Assembly: GCF_001412215.1 (NCBI RefSeq)
Contig: NZ_LLWP01000001.1
Coordinates: 806,001-870,000, forward strand
Direction: 5' to 3'
Source of the DNA: Pedobacter sp. Hv1
GTDB lineage: Bacteria > Bacteroidota > Bacteroidia > Sphingobacteriales > Sphingobacteriaceae
DNA: 64,000 nt
Positions 34,829 to 43,809 of this stretch are shown piece after piece. The notes beneath the pieces are model-generated. The model ran no database searches. It had not been told where the DNA came from and saw only the letters and a program-made list of their open reading frames with translations. How positions within the stretch are numbered: the stretch's first letter is position 1; each line of letters begins with the position of its first letter. A program made the position numbers and the translations under genes.

Positions 34829-36460
34829 ATGCGTAGAATTATAAGTGATATATTTTGGATTTTTTGTGTAGCGTTAATTGTCTCTTGTAAAGGGAAAAAC
34901 GCTGATGATGGCAAAAAAGTTTTCAATATCAATCTAGACCAAAATGTAACCTCTCTTGATCCGGCCTTTGCCCGTAACCAAAATGCCATTTGGATGATCA
35001 ACCAGATCTTTAATGGACTGGTACAGGTAGACAAAGACTTGAATACCATACCCTGCATTGCCAAAACCTGGCAAATGTCTACAGACGGGCTAACCTATAC
35101 TTTTAATTTAAGGGATGACGTGTACTTTCAGGACGATCCTTTGTTTAAAAATGGAAAAGGAAGAAAAGTGGTTGCCGAAGATTTTGCCTATAGTTTTTAC
35201 CGTTTAATTGATCCAAAGGTAGCTTCTTCTGGCGGTTGGATCTTTAGCGATAAGGTAAAAGACGCCAATAGCTTTAAAGCACTAAACGATACTACCTTTC
35301 AAATTACCTTGCTTAAACCATTTCCTGCTTTTATGCAGCTGTTAACAGCACAATATTGTTCGGTAGTACCTAAAGAGGTGGTAGAGCATTATGGAAAAGA
35401 CTTTAGGAGCCACCCAGTGGGCACTGGCCCATTTAAGTTTAAATATTGGAAAGAGGATGAGATTTTGGTATTGGTAAAAAACGACCATTATTGGGAAAAG
35501 AATGGCGATGTGCGCTTACCTTACCTCGATGCGGTAAAGGTTACATTTATCAGCGATAAACAAAGTGCCTTTATGAATTTTATCAAAAAAGACCTCGACT
35601 TTTTTAACAGTGTCGACGGAAGCTATCGCGATGATATTTTAACAAAAAGTGGCAAGATGACCAGCAAATATGCGGGCAAGTTTCAACTGATTAAAGGTCC
35701 GTACCTGTGTACTGAATATGTAGGAATCTTGGTCGATACTTCTAAAACGATTGTTAAAAATTCGCCATTGCGATTTAAAAAAGTGAGACAGGCCATTAAT
35801 TATGCCATAGACCGTAAAAAGCTGATCAAATATTTAAGAAACAGCGTAGGTACTCCTGCAACCTCTGGTTTTATTCCGAGAGGAATGCCGGGCTTTGATA
35901 ACACCCGTGTGAAAGGTTATGATTACAACCCCGTTTTGGCTGCCAAGTTATTGGCAGAGGCTGGCTATCCTGACGGGAAGGGAATGCCACAGGTAACATT
36001 GAGTACTTCTACAACCTATAAAGACTTGATTGAATTTATACAGGGCGAACTGGGCAATATTGGTATCAAGGCGAAGGTTGATGTTAGTCCAAATGCCAGT
36101 CTTAGAGACATGATGGCCAAAAATGAAGTGAACTTTTTTAGAGGATCTTGGATTGCCGATTACCCTGATGGAGAAAACTATTTATCTGTATTCTATTCTA
36201 AGAACAGAGTTCCTTTTGGGCCTAACTACACTGGCTTTTTCAATGATGAATTTGACCGTTTATTTGAACAAAGCTATTTTGAAAGCGATCCTAAAAAGCG
36301 TTATGAGTTGTATTACAAGATGGACAATATGATTATTGAACATTCTTCTGTAGTACCTATATTGTACGACCAAGCTGTGGTTATGTTACAGAACAACATT
36401 AGTGGCTACCCCATTAACCCTTTAAGTTTAATGATCTTAAAAAGGGTAAAGAAAAAGTAG
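34829..36460 (+). CDS. Peptide ABC transporter substrate-binding lipoprotein (SBP_bac_5, OppA/DppA-like)
   Basis: A 543-residue lipoprotein with a lipobox LIVSC (Cys20). The family 5 pattern is clear: LDPAFARNQNAIWMINQIFN near the mature start, TYTFNLRDDVYFQD, HPVGTGPFKFKYW and the ligand-pocket region with SWIADYPDGENYLS. It binds oligopeptides or related ligands for uptake. No other transporter genes are adjacent; an OppB-like permease is at 14403-15458. The upstream TTG at 34802 is less likely than ATG 34829, which begins the lipoprotein signal. Confidence 0.92.
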   Translation: MRRIISDIFWIFCVALIVSCKGKNADDGKKVFNINLDQNVTSLDPAFARNQNAIWMINQIFNGLVQVDKDLNTIPCIAKTWQMSTDGLTYTFNLRDDVYFQDDPLFKNGKGRKVVAEDFAYSFYRLIDPKVASSGGWIFSDKVKDANSFKALNDTTFQITLLKPFPAFMQLLTAQYCSVVPKEVVEHYGKDFRSHPVGTGPFKFKYWKEDEILVLVKNDHYWEKNGDVRLPYLDAVKVTFISDKQSAFMNFIKKDLDFFNSVDGSYRDDILTKSGKMTSKYAGKFQLIKGPYLCTEYVGILVDTSKTIVKNSPLRFKKVRQAINYAIDRKKLIKYLRNSVGTPATSGFIPRGMPGFDNTRVKGYDYNPVLAAKLLAEAGYPDGKGMPQVTLSTSTTYKDLIEFIQGELGNIGIKAKVDVSPNASLRDMMAKNEVNFFRGSWIADYPDGENYLSVFYSKNRVPFGPNYTGFFNDEFDRLFEQSYFESDPKKRYELYYKMDNMIIEHSSVVPILYDQAVVMLQNNISGYPINPLSLMILKRVKKK

Positions 36461-36486
36461 ATAATAACAACAGAAGTGTATCATTT

Positions 36487-36763
36487 AACCATCTAAGGCA
36501 CCTTAGCCGCATCTAAGTCTAAGCATTTCTTAGGTTTCTTAGGTGGTGAATAATTAGAAGATACAACCACATAGAAGCATAGTTCACCTAGGCTTTAACC
36601 ATCTAAGGCACCTAAGTTACATCTGAGTCTGAGCATTCCTTAGGCTTCTTAGGTGGTAAATAATTGACTTGATTATCAAATAGATACATGGCTCACATAG
36701 GGTTTTAACCATCTAAGACACCTTAGTCACATCTAAGTCTAAGCATTCCTTAGGTGGTAAACA
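36487..36763. repeat. 110-bp tandem repeat, two full units and a partial third
   Basis: Units start with AACCATCTAAG at 36487, 36597 and 36707, an exact 110-base period. Each carries a left arm like CCATCTAAGGCACCTTAG and a right arm like CCTTAGGCTTCTTAGGTGG, imperfectly inverted, so each can form a hairpin. The layout (AACC start, inverted arms, GGTGGTAAA end) is like the repeats at 1586 and 6590 although the sequence differs. It fills most of the 497-base gap before the receptor gene's terminator. Confidence 0.9.
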
Positions 36764-36793
36764 CAAAACTGCTTCATAAAATTACAAACGCAC

Positions 36794-36826
36794 AAAAAAA
36801 GCCTCTGATACAATTGCACCAGAGGC
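36794..36826 (-). terminator. Terminator of the outer-membrane receptor gene
   Basis: GCCTCTG (36801-36807) pairs with CAGAGGC (36820-36826), and CAATTG forms the inner part. On the minus strand it is followed by seven T. It lies about 130 bases after the stop codon. Confidence 0.7.
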
Positions 36827-36957
36827 TAGAATTTATATTTGGTTTGTTTTTGATCTCGTTCTGACCAGTTAATTGACACATCAACTAACTCCTATAATCA
36901 AAGATAAAATAAAATTTGATATAGAACGAGTTTCAACCTAATTATTTTGCAGCAACA

Positions 36958-39387
36958 TTATTGTTGCACGCCCCCCATCTGGCCACCACCTTGTTGATCT
37001 TGTTTAACGTCATCATTTTTGATCTTTTTCTTTTCTGTAAATTTCAACTTACCAAAGCTATAGCTAAAGGCCAAGTTAAATGAACGCAAAGGGTAAAAAA
37101 TCTGTGTATTTTGGTATACTGTACCTGAACTATTTACAGCGTTGTTCTGTGTTTTGATCTCAAGATCGCGGGTAAATGGATTCAATACATTGAAACCGAT
37201 ACTTCCTTTTTTGTTCAGGATATCTTTCTTAACCGTTCCACCATAAAAATAAAATGCATTTGTTTTACCTTGGTAAGTACGACGTGGTGAAGTGGCTACA
37301 CCGAATAATTCGAGGTTCCAACCTTTACCAAAGGCGTAGGCCGAACGGGCAAAGATATTGAACATATAATAGGTTTTGCTCACATCTACAAGCTCACTAT
37401 TGATGTCATAACTGTTCATCCCTATACTGCTCATTAAAGTCCATTTTGGTTTAGGGTTATAAGACCCGAAGATGTTGAAACCAAAGGTTTTTAAAGAACC
37501 TACGTTAATGTACGAGGTTAGGGTTTTGTTTACACCATTTTCAACAATTGGTGAAATTGAGTTTTCAATGATCCCGTTGGTACGACGATAAAAAATAGAG
37601 GCATTGATAATAGAACCTTTGATATAGGTAGAATAAGCTAGCTCTAAGTTATCGCTCAACTCTGGATTCAATTGTGGGTTACCCTGCATGATATTGAACT
37701 GATCGGCCTCGTTACGGAAAGGATTCAAGTGAATCTGACTTGGTCTTTGTACCCTTCTGTTATAGCTCAGTTTCAACATCGAACTTCCTTTTAAGGTCTG
37801 CGCTACAATTACACTTGGGAATAAATTCAAGTAATCATTCGTCTCTGTTCCACTGGTTTTGGTATTGAAGTCGATCTTCGTATACTCTCCCCTAACGCCA
37901 CCTTTTACCTGTAGTTTTTTGGTGAGGTTAAAGCTAATTACACTATACACCGAAGCTACATTCTGATTGTATTTGAAATCTTTTGCAGCAGCATCAAATT
38001 GACTATTAAAATTACGGAAAATCCCTTTTGCTCCAACCTCTAAAGTAGTTGCTTTGCTAAACGGATAAGTGTAATCTGTTTGAGCGGTATACTCGTTATT
38101 TTTACCAGTATTGCTACTAAAAGTCTCTAATGCACCTGGATACAATGGAGAGGTTAAGCTATTGCTAAAAGTTTGTGGTGCACGACCTGTAGACAACTGT
38201 GCTGAAATTGAAAACTCTTCGCCAGCTTTTTTACTGGTTTTTCTGTAGTCAACGTTCCAATCCAAATTGTTCATGCTGGCATCCATGCTACTGATATTCT
38301 TCGAAGCTACACCATTAATGATATAGTTAGATTCACCAGGGCCACCATTCGAAAAACGGTTGAACTTGGCATTGGTACTGATGTTGTTATAGGCGTTAAA
38401 ATCGTAATCTAAACCTAAACTACCATTGAAACCACTTCTATCCCATTTAGAAACACCATCTTGCTGAATGCTATTGGTACCACCACTGTTTAATTTGGTA
38501 TTGTTTACCGACAATACCCTTGTGTTTTGGGTAAAGGCATAGTTACCACCAAGGGCAGTGTTCATGCTCAACCTACCGGTTTTTGCAGTAAGGTTAAATG
38601 AGCCATTATTTTGACGGGTACCTGCGGTTGTATTTAAACTACCACTTACGCCTTGGGCATTCGATTTTTTGGTAATGATGTTTACAATACCACCAGAACC
38701 TTCTGCATCGTATTTGGCCGAAGGGCTTGTAATTACCTCTACACTTTTGATCTGTTCTGCTGGCATCATCTTTAAGGCATCGGCTACACTGTTGGCCATG
38801 GTTCCAGATGGTTTACCATTGATCAACACTCTTACCGCAGCGCCACGTAGTTGTAAATTTCCATTCATATCAACCGATAACATAGGCACTTTACGCATCA
38901 CGTCGGTTGCATCGCCACCCACATTGGTTCCATCTGCTTCTGCATTGTATACCAACCTGTCAATCTTATTTTCGATCATGGCTTTTTTACCTTCAACGGT
39001 AATCTCATTCAAAGTATTAGATGAGGCCACGATAAACACATTACCTACGTTATTGTCTAACTTTTCTGGTGTTGTTTTTACCAGCATGGTTTTGCTTTTG
39101 TAACCGATAAAGCCCACCACCAGTTTATATTCGTCTGGTGCAATGTTCTGTAATACAATTTTACCTTTATCATCGGTTAAACCACCATTCACAGTTTTAT
39201 TGTCTTTTACTTTAATTAAAGATACTGTTGCATAATCTATAGGTTGTTTGGTTAAAGAATCCAACACCAAAGCAGTGATACGACCTGTTACAGTTACTTT
39301 CTGGGCACCCCCTCCCATACCGGGAAACTGGGCTTGCGCACCGAACATCATCATTAAACCTGCACACAGAAGTATAATTTTTTTCAT
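36958..39387 (-). CDS. TonB-dependent-receptor-like outer membrane beta-barrel protein (OMP_b-brl_3)
   Basis: An 809-residue protein with signal peptide (1-19, AQAQ). A CarboxypepD_reg-like domain spans about 35-115, a plug-like domain about 125-245 (VMRKVPMLSVD, INGKPSG, SVEVITSPSAKYDAEGSGGI), and the rest is a beta-barrel typical of outer membrane beta-barrel family proteins. It lacks an adjacent SusD partner, so it belongs to the single-gene receptor type. The C terminus ends in a charged, Gln/Gly-rich tail (QQGGGQMGGVQQ) instead of a terminal aromatic residue, a feature seen in this family. The ligand is unknown. Confidence 0.9.
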   Translation of the reverse strand: MKKIILLCAGLMMMFGAQAQFPGMGGGAQKVTVTGRITALVLDSLTKQPIDYATVSLIKVKDNKTVNGGLTDDKGKIVLQNIAPDEYKLVVGFIGYKSKTMLVKTTPEKLDNNVGNVFIVASSNTLNEITVEGKKAMIENKIDRLVYNAEADGTNVGGDATDVMRKVPMLSVDMNGNLQLRGAAVRVLINGKPSGTMANSVADALKMMPAEQIKSVEVITSPSAKYDAEGSGGIVNIITKKSNAQGVSGSLNTTAGTRQNNGSFNLTAKTGRLSMNTALGGNYAFTQNTRVLSVNNTKLNSGGTNSIQQDGVSKWDRSGFNGSLGLDYDFNAYNNISTNAKFNRFSNGGPGESNYIINGVASKNISSMDASMNNLDWNVDYRKTSKKAGEEFSISAQLSTGRAPQTFSNSLTSPLYPGALETFSSNTGKNNEYTAQTDYTYPFSKATTLEVGAKGIFRNFNSQFDAAAKDFKYNQNVASVYSVISFNLTKKLQVKGGVRGEYTKIDFNTKTSGTETNDYLNLFPSVIVAQTLKGSSMLKLSYNRRVQRPSQIHLNPFRNEADQFNIMQGNPQLNPELSDNLELAYSTYIKGSIINASIFYRRTNGIIENSISPIVENGVNKTLTSYINVGSLKTFGFNIFGSYNPKPKWTLMSSIGMNSYDINSELVDVSKTYYMFNIFARSAYAFGKGWNLELFGVATSPRRTYQGKTNAFYFYGGTVKKDILNKKGSIGFNVLNPFTRDLEIKTQNNAVNSSGTVYQNTQIFYPLRSFNLAFSYSFGKLKFTEKKKIKNDDVKQDQQGGGQMGGVQQ

Positions 39388-39418
39388 AGTTTTATTGTTT
39401 GTTTGCTAATTAGTCTAA

Positions 39419-39426
39419 CAAAATTA
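39419..39426 (-). promoter_or_regulatory. Probable -7 element of the outer-membrane receptor gene
   Basis: The minus strand reads TAATTTTG, an exact TAnnTTTG, about 32 bases before the start codon. A partial -33 (GTTTA around 39445-39449) lies near the expected distance. The rest of the 331-base gap 39388-39718 shows no gene; it has two CGGTGAATGG words near 39480 and 39500. Confidence 0.45.
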
Positions 39427-39686
39427 GTTTTTGTTACATCGACCTAAACTCATTTTAGATCATTTGAATTGAAAAGGCGGTGAATGGCAAAAAATAGTCG
39501 GTGAATGGTTTTACACCACTTCAATAGGCAAACCTGTGCGATTTGCAGATTCTGGCTGAATATGAGTTGTTTATTACGGCAACCTGATTAGGGAGCTAAA
39601 ATCTGCTGGATTTTGTACTTTGATTTGAATGCTTATTTAGAAACTTTTTAAATTTCAATCTCTTGGGGTTCATGTATCTACCATTG

Positions 39687-39714
39687 CCATGGTTAACATC
39701 TCCACTAACCATGG
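39687..39714 (-). terminator. Perfect 9-bp hairpin after the membrane-protein stop codon
   Basis: CCATGGTTA (39687-39695) and TAACCATGG (39706-39714) form a stem with a 10-base loop, 4 bases beyond the stop. There is no T run, so it may stabilise or attenuate the message instead of ending it outright. Confidence 0.5.
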
Positions 39715-39718
39715 GAAA

Positions 39719-40369
39719 CTAGTTGTGTTTAAAGCTTTCGATCTCTTCTAAAAACATAGCTGATTTAATAGTTCCATTCCATTCAGGACCACTAAATAAG
39801 AGTTTAAACCATTTTTTATCAATATTTTTAATGTTAATATTTTTGTAAAGCCAAATTCCGGCTGCAGTAAATGCCAATACAATTGGTACCTGAATTAAAG
39901 CAAAATTTAATGGTGCCTCTATTATCCATTTCTCGGTGATGAACCAAGTGGTAAAAACGGGCATCTGTAAAAAGCTAATACCAACAATAGTTAGTGATAA
40001 TGATTTCAAATTAGCCAGTTTTTGCTGCATTTCTATTACATTTTCACTATTATCTATTTGATTAATTAAATATAATTGCCTAATATATAATGCAATAGCC
40101 GTTACAGACACTAATAAATGAATAACAATTGAAGCTGTAAAAAATATTGAAGCATGATGTTTTATTGCGCCATAAATAATCATGCCTAAAAAAATAACAT
40201 ATAATATCCCAATAAAAACAGCCCATTTTTTTATCCGTTTAGTTGGCTTCAATGCACCTTTAGCCTTTTGCAGCTGCAGCTCAGTAATAATTTTCCGATT
40301 TAAAGAAAGGCTTTTTTCTAACTTCTCATCGTATTGTTTCCAAAGGTTGATCATTTCTATATTGTCCAT
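39719..40369 (-). CDS. Membrane protein co-transcribed with the ECF sigma factor, possible anti-sigma partner
   Basis: A 216-residue protein. A charged cytoplasmic N terminus (1-47, with LWKQYDEKLEKSLSLNRKI) is followed by four hydrophobic segments (about 49-68, 73-95, 122-143 and 152-172) and a charged tail. It starts 6 bases after the sigma-factor stop. Bacteroidota often place a membrane anti-sigma at this position, but no known anti-sigma domain is recognised here, so the role is inferred from position only. Confidence 0.7.
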   Translation of the reverse strand: MDNIEMINLWKQYDEKLEKSLSLNRKIITELQLQKAKGALKPTKRIKKWAVFIGILYVIFLGMIIYGAIKHHASIFFTASIVIHLLVSVTAIALYIRQLYLINQIDNSENVIEMQQKLANLKSLSLTIVGISFLQMPVFTTWFITEKWIIEAPLNFALIQVPIVLAFTAAGIWLYKNINIKNIDKKWFKLLFSGPEWNGTIKSAMFLEEIESFKHN

Positions 40370-40375
40370 GTCTTT

Positions 40376-40882
40376 TTAATTTTGATTGTTAAATTTTTGT
40401 TTCAATTGTTCTTTAATCCTTCCAATTTTAGTGGCCACATTGGTTGTACTAATTCCAATAATGTCTGCCATTTCCTTGTGCGGTTTTTCTTCTAGATAAA
40501 GGATCATCAATGCCCTATCTAAAGGTTTGAGTTCGTTGATAAACTGTTGCAATGCATTGAGGTTTGCTTCCAAGCCGTCTTCTAAATTTTCATCACTCAG
40601 TTCGATCAGGTGATCGCCCATGGAAATGGTTGGTGTGGTTTTCTTTTCGTTCCGGTAAAAAGAAATCGCCACATTTAAGGCAATTCTATACATCCAGGTA
40701 GACAACTTATAAGTCTCATCAAAACGCTCCCACGATTTCCATAATTGAAAAATGATTTCTTGGGCAAGGTCTTCGCGATCGATCGCATTGCGACAGTAAG
40801 AATTACATATCTTAAATATGATACCCTTATTGGCCTCTATGGTAGAAACGAAATCTTGTTGAACTGTTGTTGTGGTCTGCAT
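40376..40882 (-). CDS. ECF-type RNA polymerase sigma-70 factor
   Basis: A 168-residue sigma factor. Region 2 includes CRNAIDREDLAQEIIFQLWK and STWMYRIALNVAISFYR; region 4 includes LKPLDRALMILYLEEKPHKE and IGISTTNVATKIGRIKEQLK. It directs RNA polymerase to a special promoter set, probably for envelope-related signals. ATG 40882 is preferred over a TTG at 40918. The membrane protein gene follows immediately. Its target promoters are not identifiable here. Confidence 0.93.
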   Translation of the reverse strand: MQTTTTVQQDFVSTIEANKGIIFKICNSYCRNAIDREDLAQEIIFQLWKSWERFDETYKLSTWMYRIALNVAISFYRNEKKTTPTISMGDHLIELSDENLEDGLEANLNALQQFINELKPLDRALMILYLEEKPHKEMADIIGISTTNVATKIGRIKEQLKQKFNNQN

Positions 40883-41230
40883 TGATTTTAAATCATGTTT
40901 CCCTATTATTCGTAACAAGTTCTAAAAAATCACAACCAAACCGAAAATTATTTTTTGAGGTGTAAGAAAATGTCATTCAAATACTTAGTGGAATATTAAT
41001 TTCATTGATCAATCTCCTAACTTTATTGAGCTAAAAATCATAAATACAATACTCCTCAACTTGAAGCATCGGTTAGAAGTTTTGTCTAAAAATTTTGGTT
41101 ATCAATTGTTAAGTTATATTTTTATCAAAACAACTAAAAACATAGTGACAATAGTGGCTTCACATCAAAACCTAACCTGTGGTTACTATTGCACATCATT
41201 TACCAAAACTTAATTTAAACATCAAAAACT
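40883..41230. other. Intergenic region between divergent sigma factor and lipocalin-like genes
   Basis: A 348-base AT-rich stretch with no ORF. It must hold the promoters of both divergent genes; TGTGGTTACTATTGCAC near 41180 contains a near -7 element for the plus strand, but no full consensus pair could be fixed. Nothing else recognisable is present. Confidence 0.5.
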
Positions 41231-41704
41231 ATGAAAAACAACACTAAATTAATGCTAATCTGTCTAATGGCCGTATTGGGTTTTGCAAGCTGTAAAAAAG
41301 GAGGAGATGGCGAGGAGAAAAAGAAAACAACAGCAGAAAAAATTCAGGGCAAATGGAATCTCACCCTAAGAGAAGATATCGAAACGATAAACGGGATAAT
41401 AGAAAAAGACAGTGAAGCTGGTAAACCTGGAGAATATCTTGATTTCCGCACCAGTAACATGGTGTACTTAAAAGAAAGTGGAAGTGCCGAAGAAGGAACC
41501 AACTATACCATTGACAATGATAAACAGCTCACATTTATATTTGGTGCGAATGATAAAGAAATTTATGCCATTGATGTGCTTACTGACAATAAACTGGTAT
41601 TACACTCTAAAGAAGTTATTGTTCCAGTTAAAAGCAGCATTCCTGGCACTAGTGATACTGGTCCTAAAAATACCCGCGAAACCATCATTACCTTAACCAG
41701 ATAA
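41231..41704 (+). CDS. Lipocalin-like lipoprotein
   Basis: A 157-residue lipoprotein with lipobox GFASC (Cys21) and a short linker of Lys, Gly and Glu. The mature part begins with EKIQGKWNLTLR, the GxW pattern of lipocalin-like domains in Bacteroidota, and continues as alternating beta strands. It could bind a small hydrophobic ligand at the envelope; nothing is known of its target. Its divergent position to the ECF sigma operon suggests possible shared control, an inference. Confidence 0.72.
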   Translation: MKNNTKLMLICLMAVLGFASCKKGGDGEEKKKTTAEKIQGKWNLTLREDIETINGIIEKDSEAGKPGEYLDFRTSNMVYLKESGSAEEGTNYTIDNDKQLTFIFGANDKEIYAIDVLTDNKLVLHSKEVIVPVKSSIPGTSDTGPKNTRETIITLTR

Positions 41705-41725
41705 TCAACAACTAACTTTCGATAT

Positions 41726-41762
41726 AAAGCAGCCTCATTAAAATAGTTAATGGGGCTGCTTT
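41726..41762 (+). terminator. Intrinsic terminator of the lipocalin-like gene
   Basis: AAAGCAGCCTCATTAA (41726-41741) pairs with TTAATGGGGCTGCTTT (41747-41762) with one offset. The T run is short. It lies between convergent genes and might serve both. Confidence 0.72.
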
Positions 41763-41784
41763 GGTTAAGTAGGTCATAAAAATT

Positions 41785-42669
41785 TTATGCTTTAGCAAAG
41801 CGCATAAAAAGTTCGGCCAAAGAATCAGGTTGGCCATGCAATTGGATAAAATGAAACGACCTTTCTATTGTTAATCCTTTAATATCTATAATTCTACATT
41901 CGTTGTTTTTCAATTCTTTTAAAATAGATTGTATAGATAAAAAAGCCAGGCAGTTGCTTTGCATTAGATACGACTTGATTCCCTCGGTTCCTCCAAGCTG
42001 CATTTCTACAGTAAGGTCTGCCAGTTTAATATTTTGTGCCTTCAGGGCATAGGCAATCACATCAAGTGTACCTGAACCGGGTTCGCGAAGCACCAAAGGA
42101 TAGTTTTTAAGTTCTTCTGGTTTGATGGTATCTTTTTTAACCGTTGTATTGTTTTGGGAGCATACCAACACAATTTCGTCTGTAAAGTATTTTTCGTACC
42201 TGATTTGTGGATGACGTGAGATGCCTTCTATAATTCCAAATTCGATTTCTTTCTGTAACAATGCTTGCTCTATATCTTCGGTATTACCCATTTTGAGCTG
42301 AATTTGTATGTCTTTAAACTTTTGATGAAACCTGGCCAGTACGGCTGGTATTACATATTGTGCTACGGTAGTACTGGCTCCAATATGCATAATGCCCTTA
42401 TTTTGTTTAACCAACAAGTTCATGTCAAATTCCAATTCTCTGTAAATACCAACAATCTGTTCTACATAAGACATTAACAGTTGGCCTGCTGTAGTCAGTA
42501 CGATTTTCTTATTTCCACTCCGCTCAAACAAAGATGCCTTAAACTGGTATTCCAATTCTTTGATGTGTTTGGTAACAGCTGGCTGACTAATAAATAACTC
42601 TTTAGCAGCCTTAGTAAAGTTCAATCTTTTGGCAACAGTATAAAATACTTGCAGTCTAAAATCAATCAT
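41785..42669 (-). CDS. LysR family transcriptional regulator
   Basis: A 294-residue regulator with the N-terminal winged helix-turn-helix (LNFTKAAKELFISQPAVTKH, 16-35) and a LysR substrate-binding domain. It is of the CysB/CbbR/YeiE branch, judged by its pairing with the divergent YeiH-type transporter. It probably controls that gene from a dyad operator located in the 89-base gap, and may repress itself. The inducer is unknown, perhaps a sulfur or small anion metabolite. Confidence 0.93.
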   Translation of the reverse strand: MIDFRLQVFYTVAKRLNFTKAAKELFISQPAVTKHIKELEYQFKASLFERSGNKKIVLTTAGQLLMSYVEQIVGIYRELEFDMNLLVKQNKGIMHIGASTTVAQYVIPAVLARFHQKFKDIQIQLKMGNTEDIEQALLQKEIEFGIIEGISRHPQIRYEKYFTDEIVLVCSQNNTTVKKDTIKPEELKNYPLVLREPGSGTLDVIAYALKAQNIKLADLTVEMQLGGTEGIKSYLMQSNCLAFLSIQSILKELKNNECRIIDIKGLTIERSFHFIQLHGQPDSLAELFMRFAKA

Positions 42670-42673
42670 ATCA

Positions 42674-42697
42674 ATAACCTTAAGTTATCAAAGATAA
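42674..42697. promoter_or_regulatory. Two overlapping LysR-type T-N11-A dyads
   Basis: ATAAC-CTTAA-GTTAT (42674-42688) and TTATC-AAA-GATAA (42685-42697) are perfect inverted repeats, each fitting T-N11-A. They sit 5-28 bases before the LysR start. CAAAGATA (42689-42696) also reads TATCTTTG on the minus strand, the -7 element of the LysR gene, so binding would block it. Confidence 0.65.
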
Positions 42698-42758
42698 TAA
42701 TTAACGATTTTAAACAGGCTAAAATGTGATGGATATTTGCATTCAAGAACAAATCAAT

Positions 42759-43700
42759 ATGCAACAGTTATTTCTTCATCCAAATACCCGAAAAATCATA
42801 TTCCTTTTGGCAGCAACATTATGCCTTTTCCCTTTCATTTCACCACCATTGGCCTTGCTTTTAGGTTTAATCTTTGCTCAGTTAATGGAACATCCCTTCC
42901 CACACCTCAATCACCGAGCAACCAATTGGCTATTGAAAATAGCTGTAGTAGGGTTAGGTTTTGGGATGAATGTTTTCAGTGCAATAAAAGCTGGGAAAGA
43001 GGGCATACTTTTTACCATCGTTTCTATTGTTGGGGTATTGACATTGGGTTATATTTTAGGCAAACTGTTCAAGATTAATCTCAAAATATCTTATTTAATT
43101 TCGGCTGGAACAGCAATTTGTGGTGGAAGTGCAATTGCAGCATTGTCTCCATTAGTGAAGGCCGAAGAGAAACAGATCTCAATTGCCATGGGAACTGTGT
43201 TTATCTTAAACTCAGTGGCTTTGTTTCTATTTCCTGCAATAGGGCATTTTTTCAACCTCTCACAAACTCAGTTTGGTTTATGGTGCGCCATTGCCATACA
43301 CGATACCAGCTCTGTTGTAGGTGCGGCAAGTAGGTATGGCGAACAAGCTTTACAATTGGCAACTACGGTAAAATTAGCCAGAGCATTGTGGATTGTACCT
43401 TTGGCATTTGGTACAACCTTTTTATTTAAAGGAGAGCAGAAAAAAATCAAGCCACCTTATTTTATTGGTCTTTTTTTATTGGCCATGCTAGCCAACACCT
43501 ACCTGCCTTTTATACAGCCTATTGCACCGTACATCTTACAGGTGGCCAAACTCGGACTAACCCTAACATTATTTCTGATTGGCAGTGGATTATCTTTTAA
43601 CACCTTAAAAGTGGTAGGCATATTGCCTTTGCTACAAGGCGTTATCCTTTGGGCAGTAATTTCCGTTGCTGCTTTATGGGCAGTGATACTACTAATTTAA
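42759..43700 (+). CDS. YeiH family putative sulfate/anion exporter (UPF0324)
   Basis: A protein of 313 residues with about nine or ten membrane helices. The UPF0324 pattern is clear: VGLGFGMNVFSAIKAGKEG, SAGTAICGGSAIAALSPLVKAEE, and AIHDTSSVVGAASRYG. YeiH-type proteins are linked to export of sulfur-containing anions under control of a divergent LysR regulator (YeiE/CysB-like), as here. Alternative starts lie at 42729 (ATG) and 42726 (GTG); 42759 is chosen because it directly precedes the first helix. Confidence 0.87.
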   Translation: MQQLFLHPNTRKIIFLLAATLCLFPFISPPLALLLGLIFAQLMEHPFPHLNHRATNWLLKIAVVGLGFGMNVFSAIKAGKEGILFTIVSIVGVLTLGYILGKLFKINLKISYLISAGTAICGGSAIAALSPLVKAEEKQISIAMGTVFILNSVALFLFPAIGHFFNLSQTQFGLWCAIAIHDTSSVVGAASRYGEQALQLATTVKLARALWIVPLAFGTTFLFKGEQKKIKPPYFIGLFLLAMLANTYLPFIQPIAPYILQVAKLGLTLTLFLIGSGLSFNTLKVVGILPLLQGVILWAVISVAALWAVILLI

Positions 43701-43721
43701 TTCAATAGCGACATCAAAAAC

Positions 43722-43751
43722 GGGACAAATTAACCGCTATTAATTTGTCCC
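43722..43751 (-). terminator. Perfect 12-bp hairpin terminator
   Basis: GGGACAAATTAA (43722-43733) and TTAATTTGTCCC (43740-43751) form a perfect stem with a 6-base loop. On the minus strand it is followed by GTTTTTG, so it mainly serves the leftward lipoprotein gene, and lies 22 bases after the YeiH stop. Confidence 0.8.
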
Positions 43752-43809
43752 AAGGTGTAGTTCGTTAGCCTTAAACACCATTTCTTCATACTTTGTCTTT
43801 AGCAATAAA

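Noticed and set aside
36487..36763. CRISPR or integron-like array of 110-bp units
   Set aside because: The units diverge along their whole length and lack constant repeat plus variable spacer structure; no integrase or cas gene is nearby.
38669..39103. 144-codon plus-strand ORF opposite the outer-membrane receptor gene
   Set aside because: It is the antisense shadow of the plug domain, whose protein motifs are unmistakable on the minus strand.
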